Below, piece by piece: positions 24,970 through 31,091 of a stretch of DNA of 43,318 nucleotides (its first letter is position 1; every line of letters begins with the position of its first letter). A model generated the notes under the pieces. That model did not search any database. It had not been told where the DNA came from and was given only the letters and a program-made list of their open reading frames with translations. Both the position numbers and the translations under genes were made by a program. Source of the stretch: Achromobacter veterisilvae (GTDB lineage: Bacteria > Pseudomonadota > Gammaproteobacteria > Burkholderiales > Burkholderiaceae_B); NCBI RefSeq assembly GCF_900496975.1, contig NZ_UFQC01000048.1:1-43318 (forward strand), read 5' to 3'.

Positions 24970-25296
24970 TCAGTGAATAGTTGGGCCGGTGGCGATGCGC
25001 GCCCCGACCTCGATGGAACTCGGCGAATTGGCCGCCAAACTGCGCGCCGCGGCGATGATGCCCGGCAGCCACTTGGAGCGCGCATCTTCGTAGGCTTGTT
25101 GGAAGTCGGCCGTATAGGCAGACTTGACGGATTCAGGCTTCCCCTCGATCTGTTGCAGGCTCCTAGCCAGCTCTTCGGCCATCAGCTCGTCAAAGGCCGC
25201 GACGGCGAGTTTCACGATGTTCTCTTCGGTAGGCTGGCCGCCATCGGCGCGCAGTTGGGCGACCATGGCCAGGATTTTCTTCTCAATCATGGACAT
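24970..25296 (-). CDS. Small phage protein before the tape measure gene
   Basis: A 108-residue, largely helical, charged protein (QLRADGGQPTEENIVKLAVA and EELARSLQQIEGKPESVKSA). Its start at 25296 has GGAGGCGG just upstream and overlaps the end of the upstream gene by ten bases; Met at 25290 is an alternative. The position directly before the tape measure gene is where tail-assembly chaperones usually lie, and size fits such a role, but I do not recognise the family and see no slippery frameshift sequence. Confidence 0.7.
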   Translation of the reverse strand: MSMIEKKILAMVAQLRADGGQPTEENIVKLAVAAFDELMAEELARSLQQIEGKPESVKSAYTADFQQAYEDARSKWLPGIIAAARSLAANSPSSIEVGARIATGPTIH

Positions 25297-25937
25297 TCCG
25301 CCTCCAGGTCGGCAATGGTGCGCACCGTCACAGCATCCCGCGTCAGTTCGGCCAGCAGCAGGCGACCACCACAAGCTAGCGACGGATGCTCGCGGCGCGC
25401 CCATTCCACTTGGCGGCGCGCCACCGCTTCCATCTTCTCGGCAGTGTCCGGGAGGTCGACCGGTTCAAGGCGGTCAATCTCGGGCAGTAATAGCATCTTG
25501 TCCACGCGGCTCTGGGTAAAGCCGGAGTCGGTAGGGTAGCGACGCCACCGCATGGCCTGAAAGCTCAGGTTGCAGAGCGACCAGCCGACCAAAACGACCT
25601 CGGCACCGGGAAACGAATCAATCCCAAACTTTTCATTGCGGAACGCCAAAGTGTGAGCAAACGCCTGATCGAGCACACTGGGCATCATGCGGACTGCATC
25701 ATCAAAGCTGGAGGGGAATGAACTCTCCAGCATCGCCCTGGCCGTGCCGGTAAGCAAACCATCTCCCCGCTGCGTCATGGCCATATTTATGTGCGGAAAC
25801 AGCCACAACTTGCCGGTGTGTCGGCCAGTGCGCTCGTTCTCGCTCATCAACTGCCCCGCCTCCTCCATAAACCCGGCAAGGGTATCGACGCTAATTAGCG
25901 CACGGTCATGTCTGATGACGATGTTGGCTAGGCTCAA
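25287..25937 (-). CDS. Phage protein of unknown function, possible Ntn-hydrolase-like fold, TTG start
   Basis: A 216-residue protein. I place the start at TTG 25937, which overlaps the upstream stop as TTGA and has GGAG eight bases upstream; no ATG fits. The alternation IVIRHDRALISVDTLA, INMAMTQRGDGLLTGTARAM, GAEVVLVGWS and a late TVRTIADLE recalls the proteasome-like Ntn-hydrolase layout, with Asp in the VDT position, but it lacks an N-terminal Thr/Ser/Cys nucleophile and I hold this loosely. It lies between the TipJ-like fragment and the tape measure pre-gene. Confidence 0.6.
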   Translation of the reverse strand: MSLANIVIRHDRALISVDTLAGFMEEAGQLMSENERTGRHTGKLWLFPHINMAMTQRGDGLLTGTARAMLESSFPSSFDDAVRMMPSVLDQAFAHTLAFRNEKFGIDSFPGAEVVLVGWSLCNLSFQAMRWRRYPTDSGFTQSRVDKMLLLPEIDRLEPVDLPDTAEKMEAVARRQVEWARREHPSLACGGRLLLAELTRDAVTVRTIADLEAECP

Positions 25938-26416
25938 TGGGAAATCTCCGGGATCAAGGGGGAAACAATCAAACCACCACCGATCATGACTGCGCCGGAC
26001 AACAAGGCACCGCCCATCGTAACGGCACCCTCCGCACCAATCATTCCCCAAGATGCGGGGGCCATGTAGGGAGCCATGATAGAAACAGCAATCACAGCGA
26101 TTATGGCCACGGTGCGCAGGACCTTTCCACCGCCCCCACCACCCTCCATCTTCGGGACCAAGAGGACATGATCGCCATGCCTGGGAATCAGGCGCTCCCA
26201 AAGCTCTGACGGCACGCGGCGACCGTTGTGCCAAACATTCGTGCGGCGGGAGGCCACCCGTACCCCGGTTCGTTCAATGTACCGGCCGAGTGTTTCACCT
26301 GGCAAGAAGGGCGCGTACGAGAGGTCTTTCTGATCGGAGCGCAAAGGGTTTAAGAGCGACACCAGAGCAGGAATTCCTGCTTCGCCTTCGATTTCGTTCA
26401 GTGCAAGGTCGTGCAT
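25934..26416 (-). CDS. N-terminal domain of a TipJ/J-type tail tip protein, as a stand-alone gene
   Basis: A 160-residue protein whose middle, YAPFLPGETLGRYIERTGVR, NVWHNGRRVPSELWERLIPR and HGDHVLLVPK followed by six glycines, matches from memory the first domain of TipJ-type (lambda J-like) host-specificity proteins: a beta-grasp-like domain, a poly-glycine hinge and then a hydrophobic region. Here the hydrophobic region (about 100-155) ends in IPEISH and a stop, whereas full TipJ proteins exceed 700 residues. The stop overlaps the next start, so the truncation looks settled rather than recent. GGAGGG precedes the start. It may dock into a helper tail or be a membrane protein with a new role. 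Confidence 0.65.
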   Translation of the reverse strand: MHDLALNEIEGEAGIPALVSLLNPLRSDQKDLSYAPFLPGETLGRYIERTGVRVASRRTNVWHNGRRVPSELWERLIPRHGDHVLLVPKMEGGGGGGKVLRTVAIIAVIAVSIMAPYMAPASWGMIGAEGAVTMGGALLSGAVMIGGGLIVSPLIPEISH

Positions 26417-26628
26417 TGCGACACCCTCCGTTCAATCATTGCGCTCGCAACCGGCCCCATGCTGATGCGAGCGGAAAAACCGTCCGGCCAGGCCACCAGG
26501 ACCATCAGCTCGTCGCCGTCCCAGCCGTCCATCGCGAAGTTTGCCCGTTCAACATTCCGGCCGATCTTGCGCAGTTCAGCTTTGAGATGATCGGCGGGTA
26601 GCTTCGTTGCCTGATTGCCTTCAGTCAT
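26398..26628 (-). CDS. Small phage protein of unknown function
   Basis: A 76-residue soluble protein with a short alpha/beta look (FAMDGWDGDELMVLVAWPDGF). AGGAG lies before the start. It overlaps the upstream gene by eight bases (ATGACTGA) and the downstream gene by 19. No family recognised; in a head-tail operon this place often holds connector or decoration proteins, but nothing in the sequence shows that. Confidence 0.6.
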   Translation of the reverse strand: MTEGNQATKLPADHLKAELRKIGRNVERANFAMDGWDGDELMVLVAWPDGFSARISMGPVASAMIERRVSQCTTLH

Positions 26629-26848
26629 GAGTCACTCCTAGTTGGCGTTCCAATTTGGCGATGCGGGATGCCTGTTTGCGCAGGCGCTCATCTCGGCTGG
26701 CGAGTTCCTTATCCACCGCCTTCACCAGTTCAACGGCAAGCGCAATGGAAAAGGCGTTAGGCTGGTTCGCACCGCCCTCGGATATTTCCTTCACGCGCTT
26801 AGAAATGCGCTCGCTCACTTCGGGTGAGCAAAGTTCGGCGAAGTTCAT
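26621..26848 (-). CDS. Small coiled-coil phage protein
   Basis: A 75-residue charged helical protein. Residues 45-70 (VDKELASRDERLRKQASRI) form a likely coiled coil. Start and capsid stop overlap as TGATG, so it is translationally coupled to the capsid gene. Such short helical proteins next to a capsid gene can be scaffold or head-size factors; that is only a suggestion from position. Confidence 0.62.
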   Translation of the reverse strand: MNFAELCSPEVSERISKRVKEISEGGANQPNAFSIALAVELVKAVDKELASRDERLRKQASRIAKLERQLGVTHD

Positions 26849-27858
26849 CAGTAGTCCGCCCCGTCGATGTACACGGTGCTGCCCGGACGGCCAACACGCC
26901 AGTTCACATAGATCTCAGCCATCATCGCGAGGCTGTCCGTCTGCCAGAGGGAGATCAGTTGGCTAGCGCCGCTTTCGGGGTCTGTCTCCATCAGGATCGA
27001 CGCTTCGGTAGAGGTGCGCAGCGAGGCATCCGTGTTGCCGCCGACCTGGATACCGTTGGCGTCGACGAGCGCGATGGGGCTGCCAGACGAACCCAGGGGA
27101 ACCGCGCTGCTGGTGATGGCAGGTAGGCCAGCAATCGTGCCGCCAAGCGCCCCTACGGTCTCAAAAGCGCCTCCACGCATGTTCAAGGCCACGGCCATAT
27201 CCGGGTGCAAGATCCAGGACGCCGTGCGGAGGTTGCCGCCGTTAGCGACGAGGGCCGCAGTGGCTTTCTTCAGGTCTGCAGCGGGATCGCTGGTTGCCGG
27301 GATCGAATCAGCCCCATAGATGACGCTGGCTGGCCGCTCGTCGGGTTCGCCAGCGTTTGCAGGGTCGATAAAGGCCAAGTCCATTGCCTCGACCGTGGCG
27401 GCGGCCAGGTCACGGGAAATGATGTCCTCAGCGTTCGAGGCTTGAGCCAGTTCATCGGTCATAGCGGACAACGCTACGACCTTACGCGGCGGCAGGCCTT
27501 CATCCTTCGCAAACGTCGAAGCGGCGACGGGCTTGGGATTCCCCTCGGCCACCCAGTGCCCCTTCGGGCCCGCGGTCTGGCGCATCAATCGAGTCAGGAA
27601 GGGAACCCGGCGAATGTTCGCGAGCCGTCCCAGAATCGTCTCAGGACGCACCAACGCGATAAAGTCTGCGCCCACGTCTCGCGCCAACGAGCTGCTGTTG
27701 CCGGTCGTCATCGCTTCAACCGCCGCCTTGAGCTGGGCCTGGTCAAGCCAATTGGTGCTTTCGATGTAGCCCTTGGCAACGGACCCCATGCCCTTCGAGA
27801 TGGCCATTGCCTTGATAAAGCGTGCGGCCAAGCGGCCTTTGTGATCGGTAGTCATCAT
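26848..27858 (-). CDS. HK97-fold major capsid protein
   Basis: A 336-residue phage_capsid-family protein. The recognisable parts are the N-arm and E-loop stretch ending GHWVAEGNPKPVAASTFAKD (about 95-115), VVALSAMTDELAQASN (the P-domain spine helix region), SWILHPDMAVALNMRGG, and the C-terminal SLWQTDSLAMMAEIYVNWRV. The E-loop phrase (W)VAEG.PKP is the usual signature of the family. There is only a short N-terminal region, so no large scaffolding delta domain is fused, and no prohead protease gene is present. Without portal and terminase it cannot by itself make DNA-filled heads; it might supply capsids packaged by a helper phage. GAGGG ribosome site before the start; 52 bases after the upstream gene. 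Confidence 0.85.
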   Translation of the reverse strand: MMTTDHKGRLAARFIKAMAISKGMGSVAKGYIESTNWLDQAQLKAAVEAMTTGNSSSLARDVGADFIALVRPETILGRLANIRRVPFLTRLMRQTAGPKGHWVAEGNPKPVAASTFAKDEGLPPRKVVALSAMTDELAQASNAEDIISRDLAAATVEAMDLAFIDPANAGEPDERPASVIYGADSIPATSDPAADLKKATAALVANGGNLRTASWILHPDMAVALNMRGGAFETVGALGGTIAGLPAITSSAVPLGSSGSPIALVDANGIQVGGNTDASLRTSTEASILMETDPESGASQLISLWQTDSLAMMAEIYVNWRVGRPGSTVYIDGADY

Positions 27859-27910
27859 GTCCCTCTGTGTAGTGAATGTGAAGGCATGGTAGAAATTCGC
27901 GTGTCCTCGA

Positions 27911-28357
27911 CTATGAGATGCGAGAGGCGCGACGTGCCCGACTGATAGCGTCGTGAGAGGTGGGCACTCGGCCGAAATTCTGCAGTGCTAGCAGGGCTTC
28001 GGCAGCTTTTGGCGGGCATGGAATATCGCCGCGCAAAACGAGCCGCGCAACTCGGTCATTGCCTACCGTATTGGCGAAGCGCAGCAACGCATCGTCCCTG
28101 CGCCTCTTGGTGGCGATGTTGCGTACCGTCGCGTGAGAGCCTGGCGGGGGAGCCAAGCCGAGGTGCTGTTCAATCCTGCCGCCACGGATCATCCAGTCCT
28201 GCAACTTGCGCCCGAGCCACTGACACGTGCGCATGTCGGGATGGCCTTCCAACAGTTGAGCGACGAGCTGGGAGACAGCGTGCAGCTTCTCCCGGTGCTG
28301 CAGCTTGTCCGGGTCTACGATCAGCCGATCAAAGGCGTTGCGCGTCCGGTCAACCAT
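27911..28357 (-). CDS. Phage protein of unknown function before the capsid gene
   Basis: A 148-residue basic, helical protein (DRTRNAFDRLIVDPDKLQHR, RTCQWLGRKLQDWMIRGGRI). The start at 28357 overlaps the upstream stop by eight bases (ATGGTTGA); an ATG four codons earlier lacks a ribosome site as well, so coupling probably drives translation. Its place directly before the capsid and its small, basic, helical make-up would suit a small terminase or head-assembly protein, but no helix-turn-helix is obvious and I do not assign it. Confidence 0.6.
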   Translation of the reverse strand: MVDRTRNAFDRLIVDPDKLQHREKLHAVSQLVAQLLEGHPDMRTCQWLGRKLQDWMIRGGRIEQHLGLAPPPGSHATVRNIATKRRRDDALLRFANTVGNDRVARLVLRGDIPCPPKAAEALLALQNFGRVPTSHDAISRARRASRIS

Positions 28358-28838
28358 GGGAGCCACCATGGAAACCCAGTGGGTTATGCGCGGGTTTCTG
28401 CCGGGCTTTTTGTGCGAACCCCTCGCTTTTTTTCTGGACGTTTATGAAAAGCCAGTTGAGCGGCCGGTCGTGGTCGAGATGCCGATTTTTTTGCTGACCA
28501 CCCCCCCCGGTCAGAGGCGTTCCCTGAGCCCTCATGGAGCCGTCAGTGGGCCTTGGCATGGCTGGTGCTGGCCGCCCCCGATGGATCGCCGGAATGCGCA
28601 CCGAGCGGCTTTGCGTGATGTTGCGTGACTTCACCGTGACGGCACCGGTATGCAACGTTGCAGGAGCGTTGCTGGTTATACGGATTCCCGTCTTTCTCGA
28701 CCGCACCGCAGGCAGGGCTGCTTGTGCCGAGTGGTGGTGAGATAACCGGAAATCCGGTTTTCTCGACCATGCAGAGCTAACGCCAGAAATGGCGTTTGAG
28801 CCTGCCGTCTCCGTTCGTGGCGTTTCATGGCGTTCCAT
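28350..28838 (-). CDS. Low-complexity phage ORF (Ash/Icd-like in style), with G8 and A7 tracts
   Basis: A 162-codon frame starting at TGATG (stop of the upstream membrane gene) and ending in an eight-base overlap with the next gene. The protein is rich in Ser, Arg, Pro and Gly, with a repeated phrase (WSRKPDFRLS, RSRKTGIRIT) and no globular domain I can name; its character recalls the Ash/Icd-like proteins of prophages, from memory only. The coding strand has G8 at 28508-28501 and A7 at 28492-28486, where slippage could change frame. Antisense frames are also open, so coding status rests mainly on the two overlapping junctions. Confidence 0.45.
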   Translation of the reverse strand: MERHETPRTETAGSNAISGVSSAWSRKPDFRLSHHHSAQAALPAVRSRKTGIRITSNAPATLHTGAVTVKSRNITQSRSVRIPAIHRGRPAPAMPRPTDGSMRAQGTPLTGGGGQQKNRHLDHDRPLNWLFINVQKKSEGFAQKARQKPAHNPLGFHGGSHG

Positions 28839-28969
28839 CACTTGCCCCGCATCCATAGGACGAAGCCGACCAGCAAGAACGGCAGAGCAATCCCCAACGC
28901 GACGTTTGGGGATGTGTGCGGCGCCATGTAGACGAAAGCGACCAGCAGATAGACTCGTGATTCCCTCAT
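28838..28969 (-). CDS. Small two-helix membrane protein (43 aa)
   Basis: A 43-residue protein with two hydrophobic stretches (VYLLVAFVYMA and VALGIALPFLLVGFVLW) and basic ends (RESR, MRGK). It starts at an ATGA overlap with the upstream gene, preceded by an AAGGGGG ribosome site, and ends at a TGATG overlap with the next. Size and topology would suit a holin-like or membrane-signalling protein, but no lysis enzyme gene is present. Short, so it is easily missed. Confidence 0.6.
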   Translation of the reverse strand: MRESRVYLLVAFVYMAPHTSPNVALGIALPFLLVGFVLWMRGK

Positions 28970-29439
28970 GACACCCCCTTGGAGGTGGTATTACCTAGGT
29001 TGTATCCGCCGGGCGGAGTACGGAATTGTGCAGATTTCTCCCTAATAGCTCCGCCGGGCGGAGTGACAAACCCCATTTCCGATGGGTGTGTACTCCGCCG
29101 GGCGGTGCTATATCCTTGTTTCGCACTCCGCCGGGCGGATATGGTTGAGCGTTTTTCAGGGGCCTGACGCGCCTTGCCTCTTAGCTGCTTTACCTCGGGT
29201 GGCACCCAGCGGATATAAGCGCCCCGGTGACTGCGGGCATAGTCGTACGCAGTCACATCCAGCACCGGGCCTTCTGAGTGGTCACGGATAGGTAGCCAGG
29301 TGAGCGCGTAGAGAGCCGGGGATAGGCGGCACAGATGGCTACTTCTATACCTTCCCCTGATTCGGGGGTGATTAAAAATTGAGCAGCCCTCTATGACAAT
29401 CGCCCCTGATTCGGGGGTGATAAGCGTTCTATCCGTCAT
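28966..29439 (-). CDS. Basic phage protein overlying both repeat arrays
   Basis: A 157-residue basic protein joined to both neighbours by ATGA overlaps. It has a central hydrophobic segment (SPALYALTWLPI) and repeats that derive from the DNA repeats it covers: ITPESGAI near its start, NHPRIRG soon after, then ARRS twice and TPPGG twice near the C-terminus. The same DNA repeat is read in two frames, so these residue repeats probably reflect selection on DNA. No family recognised; a replication-linked role is possible from its position after the HTH gene. Confidence 0.5.
   Translation of the reverse strand: MTDRTLITPESGAIVIEGCSIFNHPRIRGRYRSSHLCRLSPALYALTWLPIRDHSEGPVLDVTAYDYARSHRGAYIRWVPPEVKQLRGKARQAPEKRSTISARRSAKQGYSTARRSTHPSEMGFVTPPGGAIREKSAQFRTPPGGYNLGNTTSKGVS
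29005..29139. repeat. Dyad repeat family B: four copies of TCCGCCGGGCGGA
   Basis: A 13-base near-perfect palindrome (six-base arms around one base) at 29005-29017, 29050-29062, 29094-29106 (last base t) and 29127-29139; steps are 45, 44 and 33 bases. The copies lie in the 3' half of the 28966-29439 gene and are read in two frames. They could be sites for a dimeric DNA-binding protein, or hairpins in the transcript. Confidence 0.85.
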
Positions 29440-29509
29440 GCAATCGCCCCTGATTCGGGGGTGATTGCCCCAGGGAGCGCAGTTCTATCGCCCCTGATTC
29501 GGGGGTGAT
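29352..29509. repeat. Dyad repeat family A: four copies of a 23-bp CCCCTGATTCGGGG element
   Basis: Three identical 23-bp copies at 29399-29421, 29443-29465 and 29487-29509 lie exactly 44 bases apart; a fourth at about 29352-29372 lacks the outer bases, and a degenerate fifth may lie near 29525-29542. Each is an imperfect dyad: ATC, CCCC, six-base centre, GGGG, GAT. The array covers the junction of the HTH gene and the next gene. Even spacing of about four helical turns puts the copies on one DNA face, as for iterons. Confidence 0.88.
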
Positions 29510-29939
29510 GAAACTGTTTTTCCCGGCCCTGGTTCGGGTCGATGGAACCGGACTCTATGGTCTGGAAGTTATTAAGCGGCCAGTCCCGCGGCACCAAATC
29601 CATGGACCTGTCGTAGTCCAATTGGAACCACGTGACGCCCACCCATTCCGAAGTGTTGGGCGGTCGGCCCCTACGCGTGATGAGAATGAACGGGGTCTGT
29701 AGCAACGCCGCCTTGGCTCGCTCCAGCTTGGACTTACTCGTCCAGCCATAGCGCTGCATAGCCACAAACGACGTGCACAGACGCCCGTTGTTCTTGCCGC
29801 TGAATTGCATGAGTAGGTCGATCAGCAAGGAGCGCGCAGAATCCGGTAGTGCCCGGTACTCGGCGCTTTCCAGCACCGGCACGGGGATGGCCACGAACCG
29901 GAACTGCAGCGCGCCCTTGCGATGATCGCGTTTAGCCAT
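29436..29939 (-). CDS. Phage HTH protein, candidate replication initiator
   Basis: A 167-residue protein. Residues 10-120 (LQFRFVAIPVPVLESAEYRA, LPDSARSLLIDLLMQFSGKN, YGWTSKSKLERAKAALLQTP, TRRGRPPNTSEWVGVTW) have the look of a winged-helix domain seen in phage and plasmid replication or regulatory proteins: fixed-length loading helices, an NGR turn and a GRPP beta wing. The C-terminus (HHPRIRG, ITPESGAIA) is encoded by repeat family A and is probably not a functional domain. An initiator that binds repeats within its own gene is a known plasmid and phage pattern; applying it here is inference. It overlaps both neighbours. Confidence 0.6.
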   Translation of the reverse strand: MAKRDHRKGALQFRFVAIPVPVLESAEYRALPDSARSLLIDLLMQFSGKNNGRLCTSFVAMQRYGWTSKSKLERAKAALLQTPFILITRRGRPPNTSEWVGVTWFQLDYDRSMDLVPRDWPLNNFQTIESGSIDPNQGREKQFHHPRIRGDRTALPGAITPESGAIA

Positions 29940-30135
29940 TGGCCCTCCGATTCCAAGCCGCCGCAGCGTCCGGCGCGCCCATCAGCGCCCACGTGGTGCC
30001 GCCGCAGTCGTACGCTTCGCAGCGCACACGGAACCACATCGGCGCGCCGGGCATGGGCTTGAGCTGGCCTTTGCCGCCGCAGTACGGGCAGGGCTTGAGC
30101 TGGGCCTGAAGGCCGTTCAGTTGCTGGGCCTTCAT
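29932..30135 (-). CDS. Lar-like zinc-ribbon protein (restriction alleviation type)
   Basis: A 67-residue protein with two cysteine pairs: PCPYCGGKGQL and VRCEAYDCGG, then WALMGAPDAAAAWNRRAN, the wording of Lar-family zinc ribbons found in prophages. Lar of the Rac prophage eases type I restriction by modulating the modification enzyme; members elsewhere are untested. It overlaps its upstream gene as ATGA and its downstream gene by eight bases (ATGGCTAA). Confidence 0.75.
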   Translation of the reverse strand: MKAQQLNGLQAQLKPCPYCGGKGQLKPMPGAPMWFRVRCEAYDCGGTTWALMGAPDAAAAWNRRANG

Positions 30136-30338
30136 TGGGAGTCACCATTCACAATGTCCCGGACTTCGACGGCCAGGTCATTCACCAGCCAGAGAATATT
30201 GTCGCGGTCATGTTCGAAAAGGTCGTTGAACGCTTCACGCCCGCGACCGTAGAGCATCAGCGTCAGACTGGCGAGTTGTGCGGCGCGCCGCTCGAGGTTG
30301 GTGGGACCGGCCAGGTTCGTGGATTGGATCTCAGCCAT
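30132..30338 (-). CDS. Small phage protein, unknown
   Basis: A 68-residue acidic helical protein (NLERRAAQLASLTLMLYGRG, FEHDRDNILWLVNDLAVEVR). It starts inside the upstream gene (ATGGCTGA, eight-base overlap) and ends in an ATGA overlap. The pattern of hydrophobic residues suggests a helical bundle and perhaps dimer formation. No family recognised. Confidence 0.6.
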   Translation of the reverse strand: MAEIQSTNLAGPTNLERRAAQLASLTLMLYGRGREAFNDLFEHDRDNILWLVNDLAVEVRDIVNGDSQ

Positions 30339-30558
30339 GACGCACCTTCTGTACCGGAACCATGTCAGTAGAGAGTACGGCGCTGAGGTCGGTGTCCACC
30401 TTGCTCAAGACGTCAATGAGCATCCAGGAAAGCTCGTCCTGTTCGCTATCCTCCAGATCGTCGCGGGAGCATTGGCACAGCTTCGAGAGGATGAGAGCCC
30501 GCCCGATGCCCACCTGTAGGGCTACCAGCGCTTGGGAGTCGATCATTTGCTTAGCCAT
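30331..30558 (-). CDS. Small phage protein, unknown
   Basis: A 75-residue mostly helical protein (DSQALVALQVGIGRALILSK, ELSWMLIDVLSKVDTDLSAV). Like the next gene it looks like a small acidic helical protein and may be a distant duplicate of it; both are linked by the same junction type (CGTCATGGCT at each start). No function is proposed. Confidence 0.6.
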   Translation of the reverse strand: MAKQMIDSQALVALQVGIGRALILSKLCQCSRDDLEDSEQDELSWMLIDVLSKVDTDLSAVLSTDMVPVQKVRHG

Positions 30559-30853
30559 GACGCGCCCCCGAGAAAGCCTCGGCCACGGCCCTAGCAAAGC
30601 CTTGGTCGAACTCCAGGGAAGCCAAGGCGGCGTCGGAATCTTCCGCCCCCAGGCCACGGACGAAGGCACTGCGTTCAGTGTCGCGGTAGTCGCCCATCGT
30701 TTTGCGGATCTGGGCGAACCAGGCCCGGCCCGCGGCTAGACCAGCCGCGCAACCCGTTGTATGATTTCGTTCGTGCCCTGCCGCCAAGCAAGCACTGTTC
30801 TCGGCCCCGTTAAGCGCTGCAACGCTTGCGGGGCTTAGTTTTTCGTGCGTCAT
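30551..30853 (-). CDS. Small phage protein, unknown
   Basis: A 100-residue protein (NSACLAAGHERNHTTGCAAG, MGDYRDTERSAFVRGLGAED, ASLEFDQGFARAVAEAFSGA). The start has GGAG six bases upstream, lying inside the end of the HTH excisionase-like gene; the stop is eight bases inside the next gene. No family recognised. Confidence 0.62.
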   Translation of the reverse strand: MTHEKLSPASVAALNGAENSACLAAGHERNHTTGCAAGLAAGRAWFAQIRKTMGDYRDTERSAFVRGLGAEDSDAALASLEFDQGFARAVAEAFSGARHG

Positions 30854-30854
30854 A

Positions 30855-31091
30855 TCAAGCTCCTTCCGTGAGCAACCGGCCTTGCGCCGTACTGGACACT
30901 TCGCCCTCTGCGAGCCAGCGGTCCAACTCTTCCTTGCGATACCAGACACGCCCTCGTTTGATGAACTTGGGGCCTTTTCCATGCGTCGCCCAAGAGGCGA
31001 GCGTGCCGGCGGTGCGGCCGAGATAGCGCGCCGCATTGGCTCGATCCATGCGTCCGTCGGGCAACACTGTGATTTCAGGGGTGGTAACCAT
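30855..31091 (-). CDS. AlpA/excisionase-like helix-turn-helix protein
   Basis: A 78-residue MerR-like HTH protein of the helix-turn-helix_17/AlpA type: MDRANAARYLGRTAGTLASW and FIKRGRVWYRKEELDRWLAE give the recognition helix and the beta wing. Such proteins either switch on excision of an integrated element or act as its recombination directionality factor. It is the first gene of the left operon, directly downstream of the divergent control region, with GGAGACC before the start, so it is well placed to be the element's switch. Confidence 0.8.
   Translation of the reverse strand: MVTTPEITVLPDGRMDRANAARYLGRTAGTLASWATHGKGPKFIKRGRVWYRKEELDRWLAEGEVSSTAQGRLLTEGA

Noticed and set aside
28543..28770. 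Alternative minus-strand ORF with EKTGFPVIS and EKDGNPYNQ repeats
   Set aside because: It overlaps the 28350-28838 frame and has no overlap with its neighbours' starts and stops, while the other frame is joined at both ends; still, I cannot exclude it.
29005..29509. Regularly spaced repeats that resemble a small CRISPR array
   Set aside because: Two different repeat sequences, each a short dyad with few copies, lie within coding genes; the intervening 21-31-base segments form part of open reading frames and there are no cas genes.
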